Shown here one piece after another: positions 47,594 through 56,300 of a DNA stretch of 64,000 bases (positions are counted from its first letter, which is position 1; every line of letters starts with the position of its first letter). This stretch comes from Labyrinthula sp. Ha (taxonomy: Eukaryota > Sar > Bigyra > Labyrinthulida > Labyrinthulaceae). The stretch covers positions 496,001 through 560,000 of the forward strand of contig JAALGZ010000014.1 of NCBI GenBank assembly GCA_015227615.1, written 5' to 3'. The notes under the pieces were generated by a model. That model worked only from the letters and a program-made list of their open reading frames with translations, did no database searches and was not told the DNA's origin. Made by a program: the position numbers and the translations under genes.

Positions 47594-50500
47594 TCAGAAT
47601 TTCCAGGTTTTCTCATTCTTGTCCTTTAGGATAGTTCTAAAATTAACCACAGATCTAAGTTTTATGTAACCACAGAAGGGGCAGGACTTTCCAACGAGTC
47701 CTACAAGCATGTCTAAAGCATGTTCCCTTAGCATAAGACCTTCCTCATCTGTGACAATAGTTGGTGCTTGTCCCTGGTTTCTATCAAGCAGAATGTCGTT
47801 GTACGCTTTTATTTGGTTGAAAGATTCTTCATCCACCAGCTTACTCACTTCTTCAACAAGGCAACTTAGGTGAAAGGTATCCCCACACGGGAATACAAGG
47901 TTCTTATTTCTGGGATCACCAGCAGTTGCTCCAGATACAAATGGTCTACTGCAGAGAGTACATACCATGGAATCTATGTCCGCAATGTTAACCGATTGCT
48001 TTTGCATGTTGGAAATACTACCACGCAAACTATGCATTTCTTCTGACAAAGCAGTAGTCAAAGTATTTTTTGCCTCTAATTCTGCATATCGTTTTCCTGC
48101 TTCCGCTAAAGCAAATTCTAATACTTTAGGTGTGGCTTCTTCATCGGGTAAAGCGTCAAGTACATCGACTAATGTCACCATTCCCTTACTCTCATCAATT
48201 ACATCAATTAGGCATCGACATTTTTCTTCATCTTCAAGCCTTGAGGTTACAACTTTTTTTGTGAGAAGCATCCATAAGCTTTTATTTATTGATTCTTGGC
48301 TATTAATATTCAGCAGTTCAATGGAGGTCTTATAATCCTGATGCTCTAGGCAAAGTCTTACACCTTCCTCTACATTTCCAAACCTTGCTGTTAAAAGTGA
48401 ATTAATAACATATGCTTTGTTTCCAGGTATATCGGTAGCGTCAAGTAAACTACGAAGGCGAACAAAGGCATGTTCGGTAGTTTCCCCATCTTTGTTGAAG
48501 ATGTCAAACTCGCTTCTCAGAACATGATTACGCAATAACTCTAGTGCTTCAAGTTGATAAGTAGAGCTTCCCATAAAAATCAATAATTCACTAAAGAAAT
48601 ACATTTGCCAACTAGATTTTTGCTGTATGGAAAGATTATGACCAAATTCTGTCGAAAAAAAGATAAGATCTTCGATAAAAGAAAAGATGGTCAAAAACTT
48701 CTCTTTGTTAAGAAAAGCACTCTGGAAATAAATGGCAATGCAAGGACTCAGAAGATCAAAATCTGCTAGATTGAACTTTTTCCATACTTCAAGTAATTGC
48801 AAGCTTTCATCGTCCATAGCAAGGAGGGGTGAAATTTCATATAGTTTCTGTATAAAACCAGGTTTGACACTTCGCTTAGCTTCTTTACTTAGGAGCCACA
48901 GCAGGAGTGCCCCATATCTAGAGGTCTCCAGATAAATATCGATGGCAGACTCGAAATTATTTGTTAGTTCATAGACTTTTAGTAGCAACTCGTTCCTGAC
49001 ATCAGCTAATGGCACCTCATGGATCTCCAAAATTGTTTTAGTCACCATTTCTTCATTTCTTAAGACTACTCTTGCCTGCACAAAGAAATTTGGTAACAGC
49101 GCAACTTCGCTTTCTTCTTTCAGTGACCATGATACCACGTTGGAAAAAAGGTCAAACAAATCCTTTTCTGAGCCTTCTTGGTACAAGACTTTAAAGAATA
49201 ATACTTTAAAAAACTTGACGATACAAGATATTTGTCCAGTTGATGAAAATAAATGAACAACCTTTTCAATTGACATGTTGCTCTTTGTAAAACATTCACA
49301 TGCGGCTTCAAAACTTTCATGGCGAAAATGAAACATCCCAAAGGCCTCGAAGATTTCACTCTCATCTTCTTCCGCCTTCGCTTTCAGCAAGCTAAGTTCG
49401 AAAAAACTTTGTTCATCTCTTTGAACTCCATCTTCCAGCAAGGACCTCCAAATGTATCGATCTTCATTGACTAGTTTAAACACATACCTGTCAAGAGAAG
49501 ATGATATGGAGATGCAGAATATAAACTGACCAGAGTTGTCTTTCTCCCGGAAAACATCAGCATTGAGCATTTTTTCCCTTAAAGTCCTCATTGGTACCTG
49601 AGCGTCACTCGACGTTACGGAATCTGTATTAGATACCTCTGTTGCTCGTCGCCTCAAAAGATTAAAATATTTGTTCCCGTCAAATTGTTCAAGAACTCCG
49701 GACCGAGTATCTTTTCGTTCTACTTCCATTGATTTGTTGAATTTTTTCTTGGCAATCGTTTTACCTGAGTATCGTTGATAAACATTCATATCTTGATCAC
49801 CAGGAACTACAAAATGAAACTCCGACAACAACAACTCTTTTGGTCTGATGCCCTTTAAGTCAACTGAGCTAAATTGTTCGACTTCAAAGCTACCGTCTTG
49901 TCCAAGAAGGAAAAAATACACACCTTCAACCGTCAATACAGCAAATCTATTCTCATTACCAGTACAGAAACAAGACACTTCTCCCTCTTCCTTAGTAGGA
50001 AGCTCGACAATAGTTTGTCTTTCTAGAAAGGTTTTTCTTTGGATGATTAATTTTTCTTCTCTGCTCAACGGACAAACTATTACTTTCAACGGTTTAGCAA
50101 ACACTATAATTAATTTTAACGGTTCATTTTCTATATCAACAAGATGAATAAATCTAATTTCCGAGCTATCCGTAGATTTAAAGAAAAGAAAAACCTCTGA
50201 AGGTGAAGAGTAGTTTAAGTTTTTCGTTTTTGTAAAGTAAGGAATATTTGATATATACAGTTCCCCAGTTGAAGTTCCAAGGATTATTTCATTAAGATAT
50301 CTTTGCACTGAAGATATCTTTTTGTTCCTCCAGTACTTATAAGATGATATATCCAATTGGTTTGATGAAAGAGATGAAAAAATATTTCGCCCATCAGAAT
50401 ATGAAATCACAAAGAAATTCCCGAAAGGATCAAGTAGAACCCTTTGGATAAATATATGAAGATGACTGTTCCTGTTTCTTATCCTAAAATTCTTAATCAC

Positions 50501-50809
50501 CGGATGCTCATGGTTTCCCCTAAAGCAGAGGGAAGCAAGAATATATTTTGTTTTCTTTTCATTTGCAGCAAGAATAAGAATAACATGATCCTTTCTTTGT
50601 GTTTCTTTAACAAACAAAGCTTCAAACCCTTCTTTCCATAGCTTTCTCAACTGTTCAAGATAAAGCTTATTAATTTGTGAGTTGATGGGTTTAAAGATAA
50701 TCGTATTCTCCGATCTGGGTTCCTTAATTTCTTCGGGTTCGATGTATGCCTCTGTGTCAGCCTCAGAGGATGAACTATCAAATGGATTTTGATTGTTTAC
50801 ATTTCGCAT
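47594..50809 (-). CDS. VPS18: Vps18 (HOPS/CORVET core subunit)
   Basis: The ORF encodes 1071 residues in one frame. The N-terminal half (about 60-400) is a beta-rich propeller region and about 480-930 is helical clathrin-heavy-chain-like repeat ('FHFRHESFEAACECFTKS' and others). The C-terminus holds a RING: C950-x2-C953, then FPCGDTFHLSCL (C975, H980, C983), a 60-residue insert, and CPFCG (C1043, C1046). This RING arrangement with 'L..EV' and the terminal CPFCG-'IRS' segment is that of Vps18/Pep3 rather than Vps11. The common CGH is CGD here, so one zinc ligand differs. Vps18 tethers membranes at endosomes and the vacuole or lysosome. The start ATG lies six bases from a palindromic element. 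The 3' end faces the actin pseudogene. Confidence 0.85.
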   Translation of the reverse strand: MRNVNNQNPFDSSSSEADTEAYIEPEEIKEPRSENTIIFKPINSQINKLYLEQLRKLWKEGFEALFVKETQRKDHVILILAANEKKTKYILASLCFRGNHEHPVIKNFRIRNRNSHLHIFIQRVLLDPFGNFFVISYSDGRNIFSSLSSNQLDISSYKYWRNKKISSVQRYLNEIILGTSTGELYISNIPYFTKTKNLNYSSPSEVFLFFKSTDSSEIRFIHLVDIENEPLKLIIVFAKPLKVIVCPLSREEKLIIQRKTFLERQTIVELPTKEEGEVSCFCTGNENRFAVLTVEGVYFFLLGQDGSFEVEQFSSVDLKGIRPKELLLSEFHFVVPGDQDMNVYQRYSGKTIAKKKFNKSMEVERKDTRSGVLEQFDGNKYFNLLRRRATEVSNTDSVTSSDAQVPMRTLREKMLNADVFREKDNSGQFIFCISISSSLDRYVFKLVNEDRYIWRSLLEDGVQRDEQSFFELSLLKAKAEEDESEIFEAFGMFHFRHESFEAACECFTKSNMSIEKVVHLFSSTGQISCIVKFFKVLFFKVLYQEGSEKDLFDLFSNVVSWSLKEESEVALLPNFFVQARVVLRNEEMVTKTILEIHEVPLADVRNELLLKVYELTNNFESAIDIYLETSRYGALLLWLLSKEAKRSVKPGFIQKLYEISPLLAMDDESLQLLEVWKKFNLADFDLLSPCIAIYFQSAFLNKEKFLTIFSFIEDLIFFSTEFGHNLSIQQKSSWQMYFFSELLIFMGSSTYQLEALELLRNHVLRSEFDIFNKDGETTEHAFVRLRSLLDATDIPGNKAYVINSLLTARFGNVEEGVRLCLEHQDYKTSIELLNINSQESINKSLWMLLTKKVVTSRLEDEEKCRCLIDVIDESKGMVTLVDVLDALPDEEATPKVLEFALAEAGKRYAELEAKNTLTTALSEEMHSLRGSISNMQKQSVNIADIDSMVCTLCSRPFVSGATAGDPRNKNLVFPCGDTFHLSCLVEEVSKLVDEESFNQIKAYNDILLDRNQGQAPTIVTDEEGLMLREHALDMLVGLVGKSCPFCGYIKLRSVVNFRTILKDKNEKTWKF

Positions 50810-50814
50810 TATCT

Positions 50815-50837
50815 TTTCCGATAAGCGTTATCGGAAA
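50815..50837. promoter_or_regulatory. Perfect palindrome at the Vps18 start
   Basis: TTTCCGATAA (50815-50824), spacer GCG, TTATCGGAAA (50828-50837) are exact inverted 10-bp arms, ending 5 bp before the Vps18 ATG. Related half-sites follow at 50861-50870 (TTATCGAAAA) and 50885-50892 (TATCGGAA). The same arrangement sits upstream of the FHA gene (39591-39611). It is probably a dimeric factor site or 5' UTR structure. Confidence 0.6.
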
Positions 50838-50984
50838 TGTTCTACACTTATTTGGGCTTGTTATCGAAAACTCTTATATGGTACTATCGGAAGAGGCCAT
50901 TTCTTGTACTTCGTAAGAGAGACAGAAGAAGCACTTTAAAGGAACAATAAAATTGAAAATGAAGTTCATTCAATAGTATTTAGT

Positions 50985-51408
50985 TTAAGTTTTTTTTGGA
51001 GGTGTCCAAGTTGGAACTGTTCTGTGCAAAGGAAAGCTTCTATAGTCAGGTTTCAATGCTTCTGTTTTCATTTCTTCTATTGGGAGAAAATCTATTGCAC
51101 TCAAATGCAAAATCCTTCTTTTGTTCACGATTTCTCTGTCTTTATTGAGCTCTTGGAATTTAAAACTCTGATATTTTGCGACGATTTCTTTATTTCTCTT
51201 GAGCTGTTCTGGTGTTAATTTTGGTTTCTCTCTAGAACCAATAACAAGAACAAAGGATTTACGGTGCTGTACCTCGGATCATTCCCAGAAAGAACTTATC
51301 AGATGAAGCCTGTTTACCTTGTGATTTTTTAGAGCCAGCAGCAGCTTGTGCTCTGCTTTTTAGCATTTCTTGATACTGCACGGAGGATTTTGAAAAGTGT
51401 CGAATCAT
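50985..51408 (-). CDS. Mitochondrial ribosomal protein mL40-like, spliced
   Basis: The exons are 51263-51408 and 50985-51231, giving 130 residues. Neither exon alone is a long frame, so the gene is easy to miss. The N-terminus (MIRHFSKSSVQYQEMLKSRA) is basic and Ser/Ala-rich like a mitochondrial presequence. The second exon reads EKPKLTPEQLKRNKEIVAKY, then a charged helix, then 'LPIEEMKTEALKPDYRSFPL', and ends 'TVPTWTPPKKT'. That ending (…AL..D...FP......P..TPP) is the hallmark of the mL40/MRPL28 family of the large mitoribosomal subunit. A 31-nt GT-AG intron joins the exons in phase (GCA CC|A). Upstream it shares a 110-bp promoter with the lectin gene; downstream Vps18 follows on the same strand. 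Confidence 0.75.
51232..51262 (-). other. 31-nt intron in mL40-like gene
   Basis: On the minus strand it starts GTAAATCC and ends TTGGTTCTAG, with a T-rich interior. A TAA at its start would otherwise end the first frame. Splicing joins two protein-like frames into one with a family-typical C-terminus. Confidence 0.85.
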
Positions 51409-51518
51409 TCGTATTGAAAACTAATAGTTCTGTGGTAATGCCAGCTCGAAACGAGAAAAATAATCTTCATGGTGCATTACCCCAAGGAGAAGTTAATGCC
51501 GCCTAAACGAACAAATTG
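51409..51518. promoter_or_regulatory. Compact bidirectional promoter (mL40-like / lectin)
   Basis: Only 110 bp separate the start codons of two divergent genes, so both 5' UTRs and core promoters must lie here. No TATA box is obvious. GCTCGAAACGAG (51449-51460) is a near-palindrome in the middle. Confidence 0.5.
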
Positions 51519-52841
51519 ATGCAACGCCTAAAAATAATCCTCAGCCTCCATCTGTGGCTTTTACTTATTTCCAATCTTGAGCTGATTAATTGTGGAAGCA
51601 CATATGATATTTCACCACCGTTTGATAAATTTAAGCCCGGTACAGGTGAGCGACAAGCCTCATCTGCGTGGATCTCGAAAGAAGCAACCTCTGTCTACAA
51701 AAATTTCGTTCGATTAACAAGTGATCTACCAGACCAGACTGGAAGATTTCTTGGTCTTCAATCTTTCCTATTGGAAAAAAATAAAAAAACAATCATTGAT
51801 ATAAAATTCCGTGTTTCGGGTAAGGGAAAACAGATGTTTGGAGATGGACTTGCTTTCTGGCTTCTTACGAACAAGAATAATCCGAATAGAAATCCGTTTC
51901 TAGCAGTTAATGAGGACTCAAGCTCAATTTATAGTTGGACATTAGGCGGAGAAGCAAAGTTTACGGGATTTGGTGTCTTATTTGACACATACAAGAACAC
52001 TGCCAAGGATTTTTTCCATCAGGATATCAGTCTGGTACAAAATGATGGAACAAGAAGATTAGATTCTTCTGATTTTGAGAGACAAAGACCAAGTTGCATG
52101 GGAGGTTTTAGATACCATGAAGGAAAAGACTCATTTTCTCCATTGACTGACCATTCGAAGGCTAGGATAGAAATTATCTTTGAGGATAATATTGAAGTGA
52201 AATTGTTCGTTGATAAGAAGGGAAAGAAATATTTTGGCGAAAGCTTCGATCGGTGCTTTTCAGCCACGCTAGATGAAGATGTGTACCAATCTTTTGCTAC
52301 TACGAAGAGCTTCTTTGCATTGACTGCAAAGACCGGTGGCTTAGCTGATAACCATGACCTCCTAGGTTTTAATATGAGTGTGGTAGAAATAAAAGAAAAC
52401 ACGAGAAAAAAAAGAAGAAAAAAATATGAAGATGAAACCAAAGAAGTAGAAGAAGAACCCACTGTAGTACTTACGGAAGTTGAAATGGAGTTCAAAGAAA
52501 GAATAGACCGCATAGAAAGTTCAATTGAGCGATTAGAACACGAGTTTGAACATAAACTTGCAAGTATAGATTCTAACCTTAAGTCACTCATTAGGCAGTT
52601 GGAAGATGAGGAGGTGAAACAAGGTGATAGGATAAAGAAGCTCGAAAAACGAAATACTAAGACTTTAGAGAATAGATTGAAGGCAATTGAATCTAGGTTA
52701 GATACAAAAATAGAGAAAAGCTTATTTGAAACTGGAGGTTGGAAAATTCCTTTAGGAGTAATATTTGTCTTTTTTATGGCGATTGGTTTCTTTAATTTCA
52801 GATCCGTTAAACAATTAGCGAAACGGGATAAAATTATTTAA
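51519..52841 (+). CDS. L-type cargo lectin (ERGIC-53/VIP36-like)
   Basis: Translation from the ATG at 51519 gives 440 residues. There is a signal peptide (about 1-25, ending LELINCG). A leguminous-type lectin domain (about 26-290) has the hallmark strands 'GDGLAFWL', 'FTGFGVLFDTYKN' (metal/sugar Asp and Asn), 'CMGGFRY' and a late 'FFALTAKTGGLADNHDLLGF'. Two cysteines (in RPSCMGG and DRCFSA) can pair. A coiled-coil stalk (about 325-400) is followed by one membrane span (about 410-428) and a short cytosolic tail ending KRDKII. This architecture is that of ER-Golgi cargo receptors for high-mannose glycoproteins. The final II could act as an export signal in place of FF/FY. It lies upstream of the coiled-coil gene, 54 bp apart. 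Confidence 0.93.
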   Translation: MQRLKIILSLHLWLLLISNLELINCGSTYDISPPFDKFKPGTGERQASSAWISKEATSVYKNFVRLTSDLPDQTGRFLGLQSFLLEKNKKTIIDIKFRVSGKGKQMFGDGLAFWLLTNKNNPNRNPFLAVNEDSSSIYSWTLGGEAKFTGFGVLFDTYKNTAKDFFHQDISLVQNDGTRRLDSSDFERQRPSCMGGFRYHEGKDSFSPLTDHSKARIEIIFEDNIEVKLFVDKKGKKYFGESFDRCFSATLDEDVYQSFATTKSFFALTAKTGGLADNHDLLGFNMSVVEIKENTRKKRRKKYEDETKEVEEEPTVVLTEVEMEFKERIDRIESSIERLEHEFEHKLASIDSNLKSLIRQLEDEEVKQGDRIKKLEKRNTKTLENRLKAIESRLDTKIEKSLFETGGWKIPLGVIFVFFMAIGFFNFRSVKQLAKRDKII

Positions 52842-52895
52842 CCTTTAATGTTTAGTACCTAACCCTAGGTCCTTGCTTATTTAACCGTTGAACTA

Positions 52896-54581
52896 ATGGA
52901 GAAAAAAACAAGGGAAAGTTTGAAAGGAGATTTATATACACTTTTAGATAACTTAGAGAACGAGCAGAGACTAAGCAACTTGAAACAAGGAAATTGCTTT
53001 GCTGAAAATGTAGCAGTAGAAAAGGATTTTGAGGATGAGTTTGAGATTCAGGAAAAAGACAATACAATAGAAGCTTTGAAAAAAGCAGTAAAAAAATTAA
53101 GAAAGGAAAAACGAGAGCTTGTTCATGACTTCGAGAAGAAACTGAAGGAAAAAGAAAAGGATCACACAACAGAAATGGAAAGAAGTGTGACAAAACATCT
53201 GGCATTCATTGATAAACTCTTAAAGGATAAGAAGACACTAGCGGCTGATTTGAAAAAGGCTTCAGGGAAGATGAGACAACAACAAACCGCTTTTGAGCAG
53301 AGACTAAAAGAAACACATGATGACTATAATGCCAAGATGGAAAACATTAGAATCGATCTTACAAAAAGTGAAGGTCAGAGACGAAAGGTCTGGGAAGAGG
53401 TGAAGACAAAGGAAATAAAAAGGAGCACAGTTAAAGGCCTTGAAGTTGAACTACAAAAACTATTGGATAAACACAAGAAAGAGTTGATGGACTGTGAAGA
53501 GAAATTTAAGATGAAATGGAAGGAAAAGGAGATTGAACTATTAGAGAAGCAACAAGAAAAGATTAATGATAAATGTAAGTATCTAGAAAAAGAGAAACTG
53601 GCGGCTGTTGAAGCTCAAAAAAAAATGGATTATCTAAATTGGGAAAAGAAGTTAGAGAAATCCACGGCTGAGCTAAAGAAAAGACTCCAAGAATACAAAC
53701 ATAAATTGAAAAAACTGAAGAAACAAAAAGAACATGCACAGGATGCTTCTAAGCTTACTTTGTCTGCCAGATTAGATGAAGAAAGGAGCAGGCAAAAAGA
53801 ACAACTTGAGGCTTTGAAACAAAAGCATGATGAAGAGAAAGTGATATGGGAGAAAGAGAAGCTAGAAGTCGTTACTAAAATTCAGAAGCAGTCGGATGGC
53901 GAACTAGAGCAAAGGATTCAGGAAGTGAAACATAAAGTTACTGAGTTGGCAAATCACACCCGTGACGAGCAAATCTCAAAAATTCTAGAAAAACTTCAGA
54001 AAGAAAAGAGTTTGGAAATGAAGTTGGCTCTTGAAGACTTAGAAAAACAAAGATGCCGAGATAGGGAAGAAGATAGTGCGAAAATAGCTGATGCCAAGAA
54101 AAGGGAAATTCTAATGCGAGAAAAAATGGATGACATGATTATTAACTTAAAGAAAGTAAAAGCTGAGCTACAAGATGCTAAAGCCGATGAGCACACTTTA
54201 AAGGAATGCATCCAAAGAAAAAAACAAAAACTTGACGTCTTAAAAAGTGAAAACATAAACCTCCAAAGCAAGGTACACGAAAAAGTTAATAGTGCTACTT
54301 CCCCATTACGTAGGGAACTTGAAAAACTTCGTAGAGATTATGAATCGTTGGAACATGCCCGCGATGAGGCAATTTTCCGCTTGAAGAAACAGGAAAAACT
54401 CGCGGAGGCGCGCCTACAAAAGGAGGTTGTTATGCTTGAAGAAAGACTGAAGAGAGTTTTATTGAGAAAGGATGAAGAGATTGCTTCGCTTCGAAAACAA
54501 ATTTTGGTTAAAAATAAACAGGTAGTAAGAGCTGAGAAGCTGTTACAAACACAACGTGAGGAGCTACTTCAGCTAAAATAA
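52896..54581 (+). CDS. Long coiled-coil protein, 561 aa
   Basis: Almost the entire protein (about residues 50-560) is heptad-patterned Lys/Glu/Leu/Gln sequence, an unbroken coiled coil of several tens of nanometres. The first 45 residues are the only non-coiled part (MEKKTRESLKGDLYTLLDNL...). There is no membrane span, signal or C-terminal GRIP-like motif. It could be a golgin/tether, a cytoskeletal or a centrosomal rod; sequence alone does not decide. The gap to the lectin stop is only 54 bp on the same strand, so either the two genes are very compact or share a transcript. Confidence 0.85.
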   Translation: MEKKTRESLKGDLYTLLDNLENEQRLSNLKQGNCFAENVAVEKDFEDEFEIQEKDNTIEALKKAVKKLRKEKRELVHDFEKKLKEKEKDHTTEMERSVTKHLAFIDKLLKDKKTLAADLKKASGKMRQQQTAFEQRLKETHDDYNAKMENIRIDLTKSEGQRRKVWEEVKTKEIKRSTVKGLEVELQKLLDKHKKELMDCEEKFKMKWKEKEIELLEKQQEKINDKCKYLEKEKLAAVEAQKKMDYLNWEKKLEKSTAELKKRLQEYKHKLKKLKKQKEHAQDASKLTLSARLDEERSRQKEQLEALKQKHDEEKVIWEKEKLEVVTKIQKQSDGELEQRIQEVKHKVTELANHTRDEQISKILEKLQKEKSLEMKLALEDLEKQRCRDREEDSAKIADAKKREILMREKMDDMIINLKKVKAELQDAKADEHTLKECIQRKKQKLDVLKSENINLQSKVHEKVNSATSPLRRELEKLRRDYESLEHARDEAIFRLKKQEKLAEARLQKEVVMLEERLKRVLLRKDEEIASLRKQILVKNKQVVRAEKLLQTQREELLQLK

Positions 54582-55504
54582 ATTCTAGTTGTTCATAGTT
54601 TAGATTAACTAGAAGGAGTGGTCTCTCTATGTGTGCCTATTTCCTTACAAATGTTAATATGAGAATACAGGCTATCTAATTAGTAACAGATAAATCACCA
54701 AGAAATAAACTCATTTGTTGTAGACAAAAAAATATTTATTCAATTTATGCTTCTGTGTTTTGCTTTTTCTTGATTGCTGTCTTGCTAATGAGGACTAGGT
54801 TACTCACATTCACCAAATCCCCTGTGTGGCGGATAGAATAAATGTTGTTTTATCTTAGAAATAAGTTTGTGTATTTAGTTCTGCTTACAATTTAATTAAA
54901 AAGAATATCCCCGAACAGTTCAGTACCTAACTATAGCTACAACAATAAAGAACTCAATCAAGCCTTAGCAACTCTTCTAGAGAAACCCTGAGCCTTAAAT
55001 TAGCATGCTTTAGCCTATATATATATATTCTTTTCTAGCTTAAAAGTTGTTTAATATATACCTTTTGTTTAGGTAATTTATTAGTCCTTACTTTGAGATA
55101 AAACTGTGTTTAGCTTATTTACTCGTTTCCAGTTTTTTAGAAGGTTTTAGAATCCTAACAATTGGTTATTATACATTTTTATGTGTTCAGGTCTCAAGTA
55201 GTTCAGCATATACCTAGAAAGAACTCTAGATTTATTATGATTTAAAAATGAAGTCTTAGCACAACGTAGTTATTACTCATATTATTACCGAAGAATAATA
55301 GTAGACGCTGTAACTACATAACTAACTATTTCTAGTACATATATTATGTACCACACATTAAAAGGAATCTAGAGTAGCCTCTTATACAGCTTTCAGTGCC
55401 AAGCTCCTAAAGAAATGATGAAAAGAACCATGTGATAAAGGTCTTTTCTACATATAACTACTAGATTGATCTGGTATTTATGTGCGTCAGATCGCTCAGC
55501 TATT
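54582..55504. other. Intergenic AT-rich region
   Basis: No gene or clear repeat is seen. It contains short (AT)n runs, for example near 55018-55028. Confidence 0.5.
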
Positions 55505-55745
55505 ATCCTAGGTTCTTCTTTAAAGTCTAGACTCGGTGTTGTATGTTCGTTTCAAGTTGTCTCAGGTTCTTAGATTGATTAACTCTTATTCTTATTCTTC
55601 TCTCCTTTTTTGTGTTTTCTTGGATTCTCACTATGACTCTTATGGTCATAGTATTCATCCAATCACATTAATATATTCTACCAATCATTTATATCTACTA
55701 TTTTAATAACCAATAATGCAAAACCTTATAATGATACACTACTAA
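55505..55745 (+). mobile_element. LTR-like repeat, second copy
   Basis: It is alignable over about 150-230 bp with the repeat inserted at 33545-33805. Shared landmarks are 'TTAACTCTTA', '..TGACYYTTWTGGTCAT', CCAATCA-rich stretches and AATGCARAACYTYATAAYGATACACT at the right end. A copia-like RNase H fragment lies a few hundred bases downstream, so this may be an LTR of that relic or a solo LTR. Confidence 0.5.
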
Positions 55746-56300
55746 TTGACCTAAAGCAACAACTAGGGATTGCTAGGGTTTATACGGCAGGCTATTCAGG
55801 AACCTTGTCAATATATGACAATTAATACAGAGAGCATTAATAGTTACTGTAGTAGTTACATTGCCTGCGAATCTATAAAAAATTGTAAAGCAGTAAATTA
55901 TCCAATAACTACATCGTAAGAACCAAAAGGTTTTGACTATTTGGTTAGAGTTTGCAGCCGGTAAAAACCAAGCCATTTAATTCCTAAGTCAGTCAAAAAA
56001 CAATGAACTAAATACTCGTGGAGGAACTAACAGCTTATTACATCTAGGAAATAAATTAATAAAAGCTTTACAGCAAAATGCAGTTAAAATAACTACATTA
56101 AGTACATAAGTGAGTCATCTTAGAGTAGTAAATCAAGCCTAAGAGCGTCTAAAGCTTCATAATAAGTCAATATATGTCAGTTATCGTAGCCTTCATTTAG
56201 CTAGACAAGAGGTGACAAGGGTTAAGCATATTCTTCGATACGTGTGTTATATTAGTTCAGAGCTTTGAAATCAGAACTTAATATGTATTGCTTGATAACT
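55746..56300 (+). mobile_element. Old copia-like relic, RNase H fragment
   Basis: Near 56205-56275 a 20-codon stretch fits the copia RNase H pattern '...VKHILRYV' ('A.KRILRYL.G' in the family). The rest is too decayed to assign. It is broken and old, and its ends are unknown. Confidence 0.35.

Noticed and set aside
47594-50809. Identification as Vps11 rather than Vps18.
   Set aside because: The long insert inside the RING and the terminal CPFCG segment followed by 'IKLRS' fit Vps18/Pep3 better; Vps11 has a compact RING-H2.
52019-52591. 190-codon minus-strand frame opposite the lectin gene.
   Set aside because: It is antisense to a clear lectin with signal peptide and membrane span, and has a Ser-rich composition typical of a shadow.
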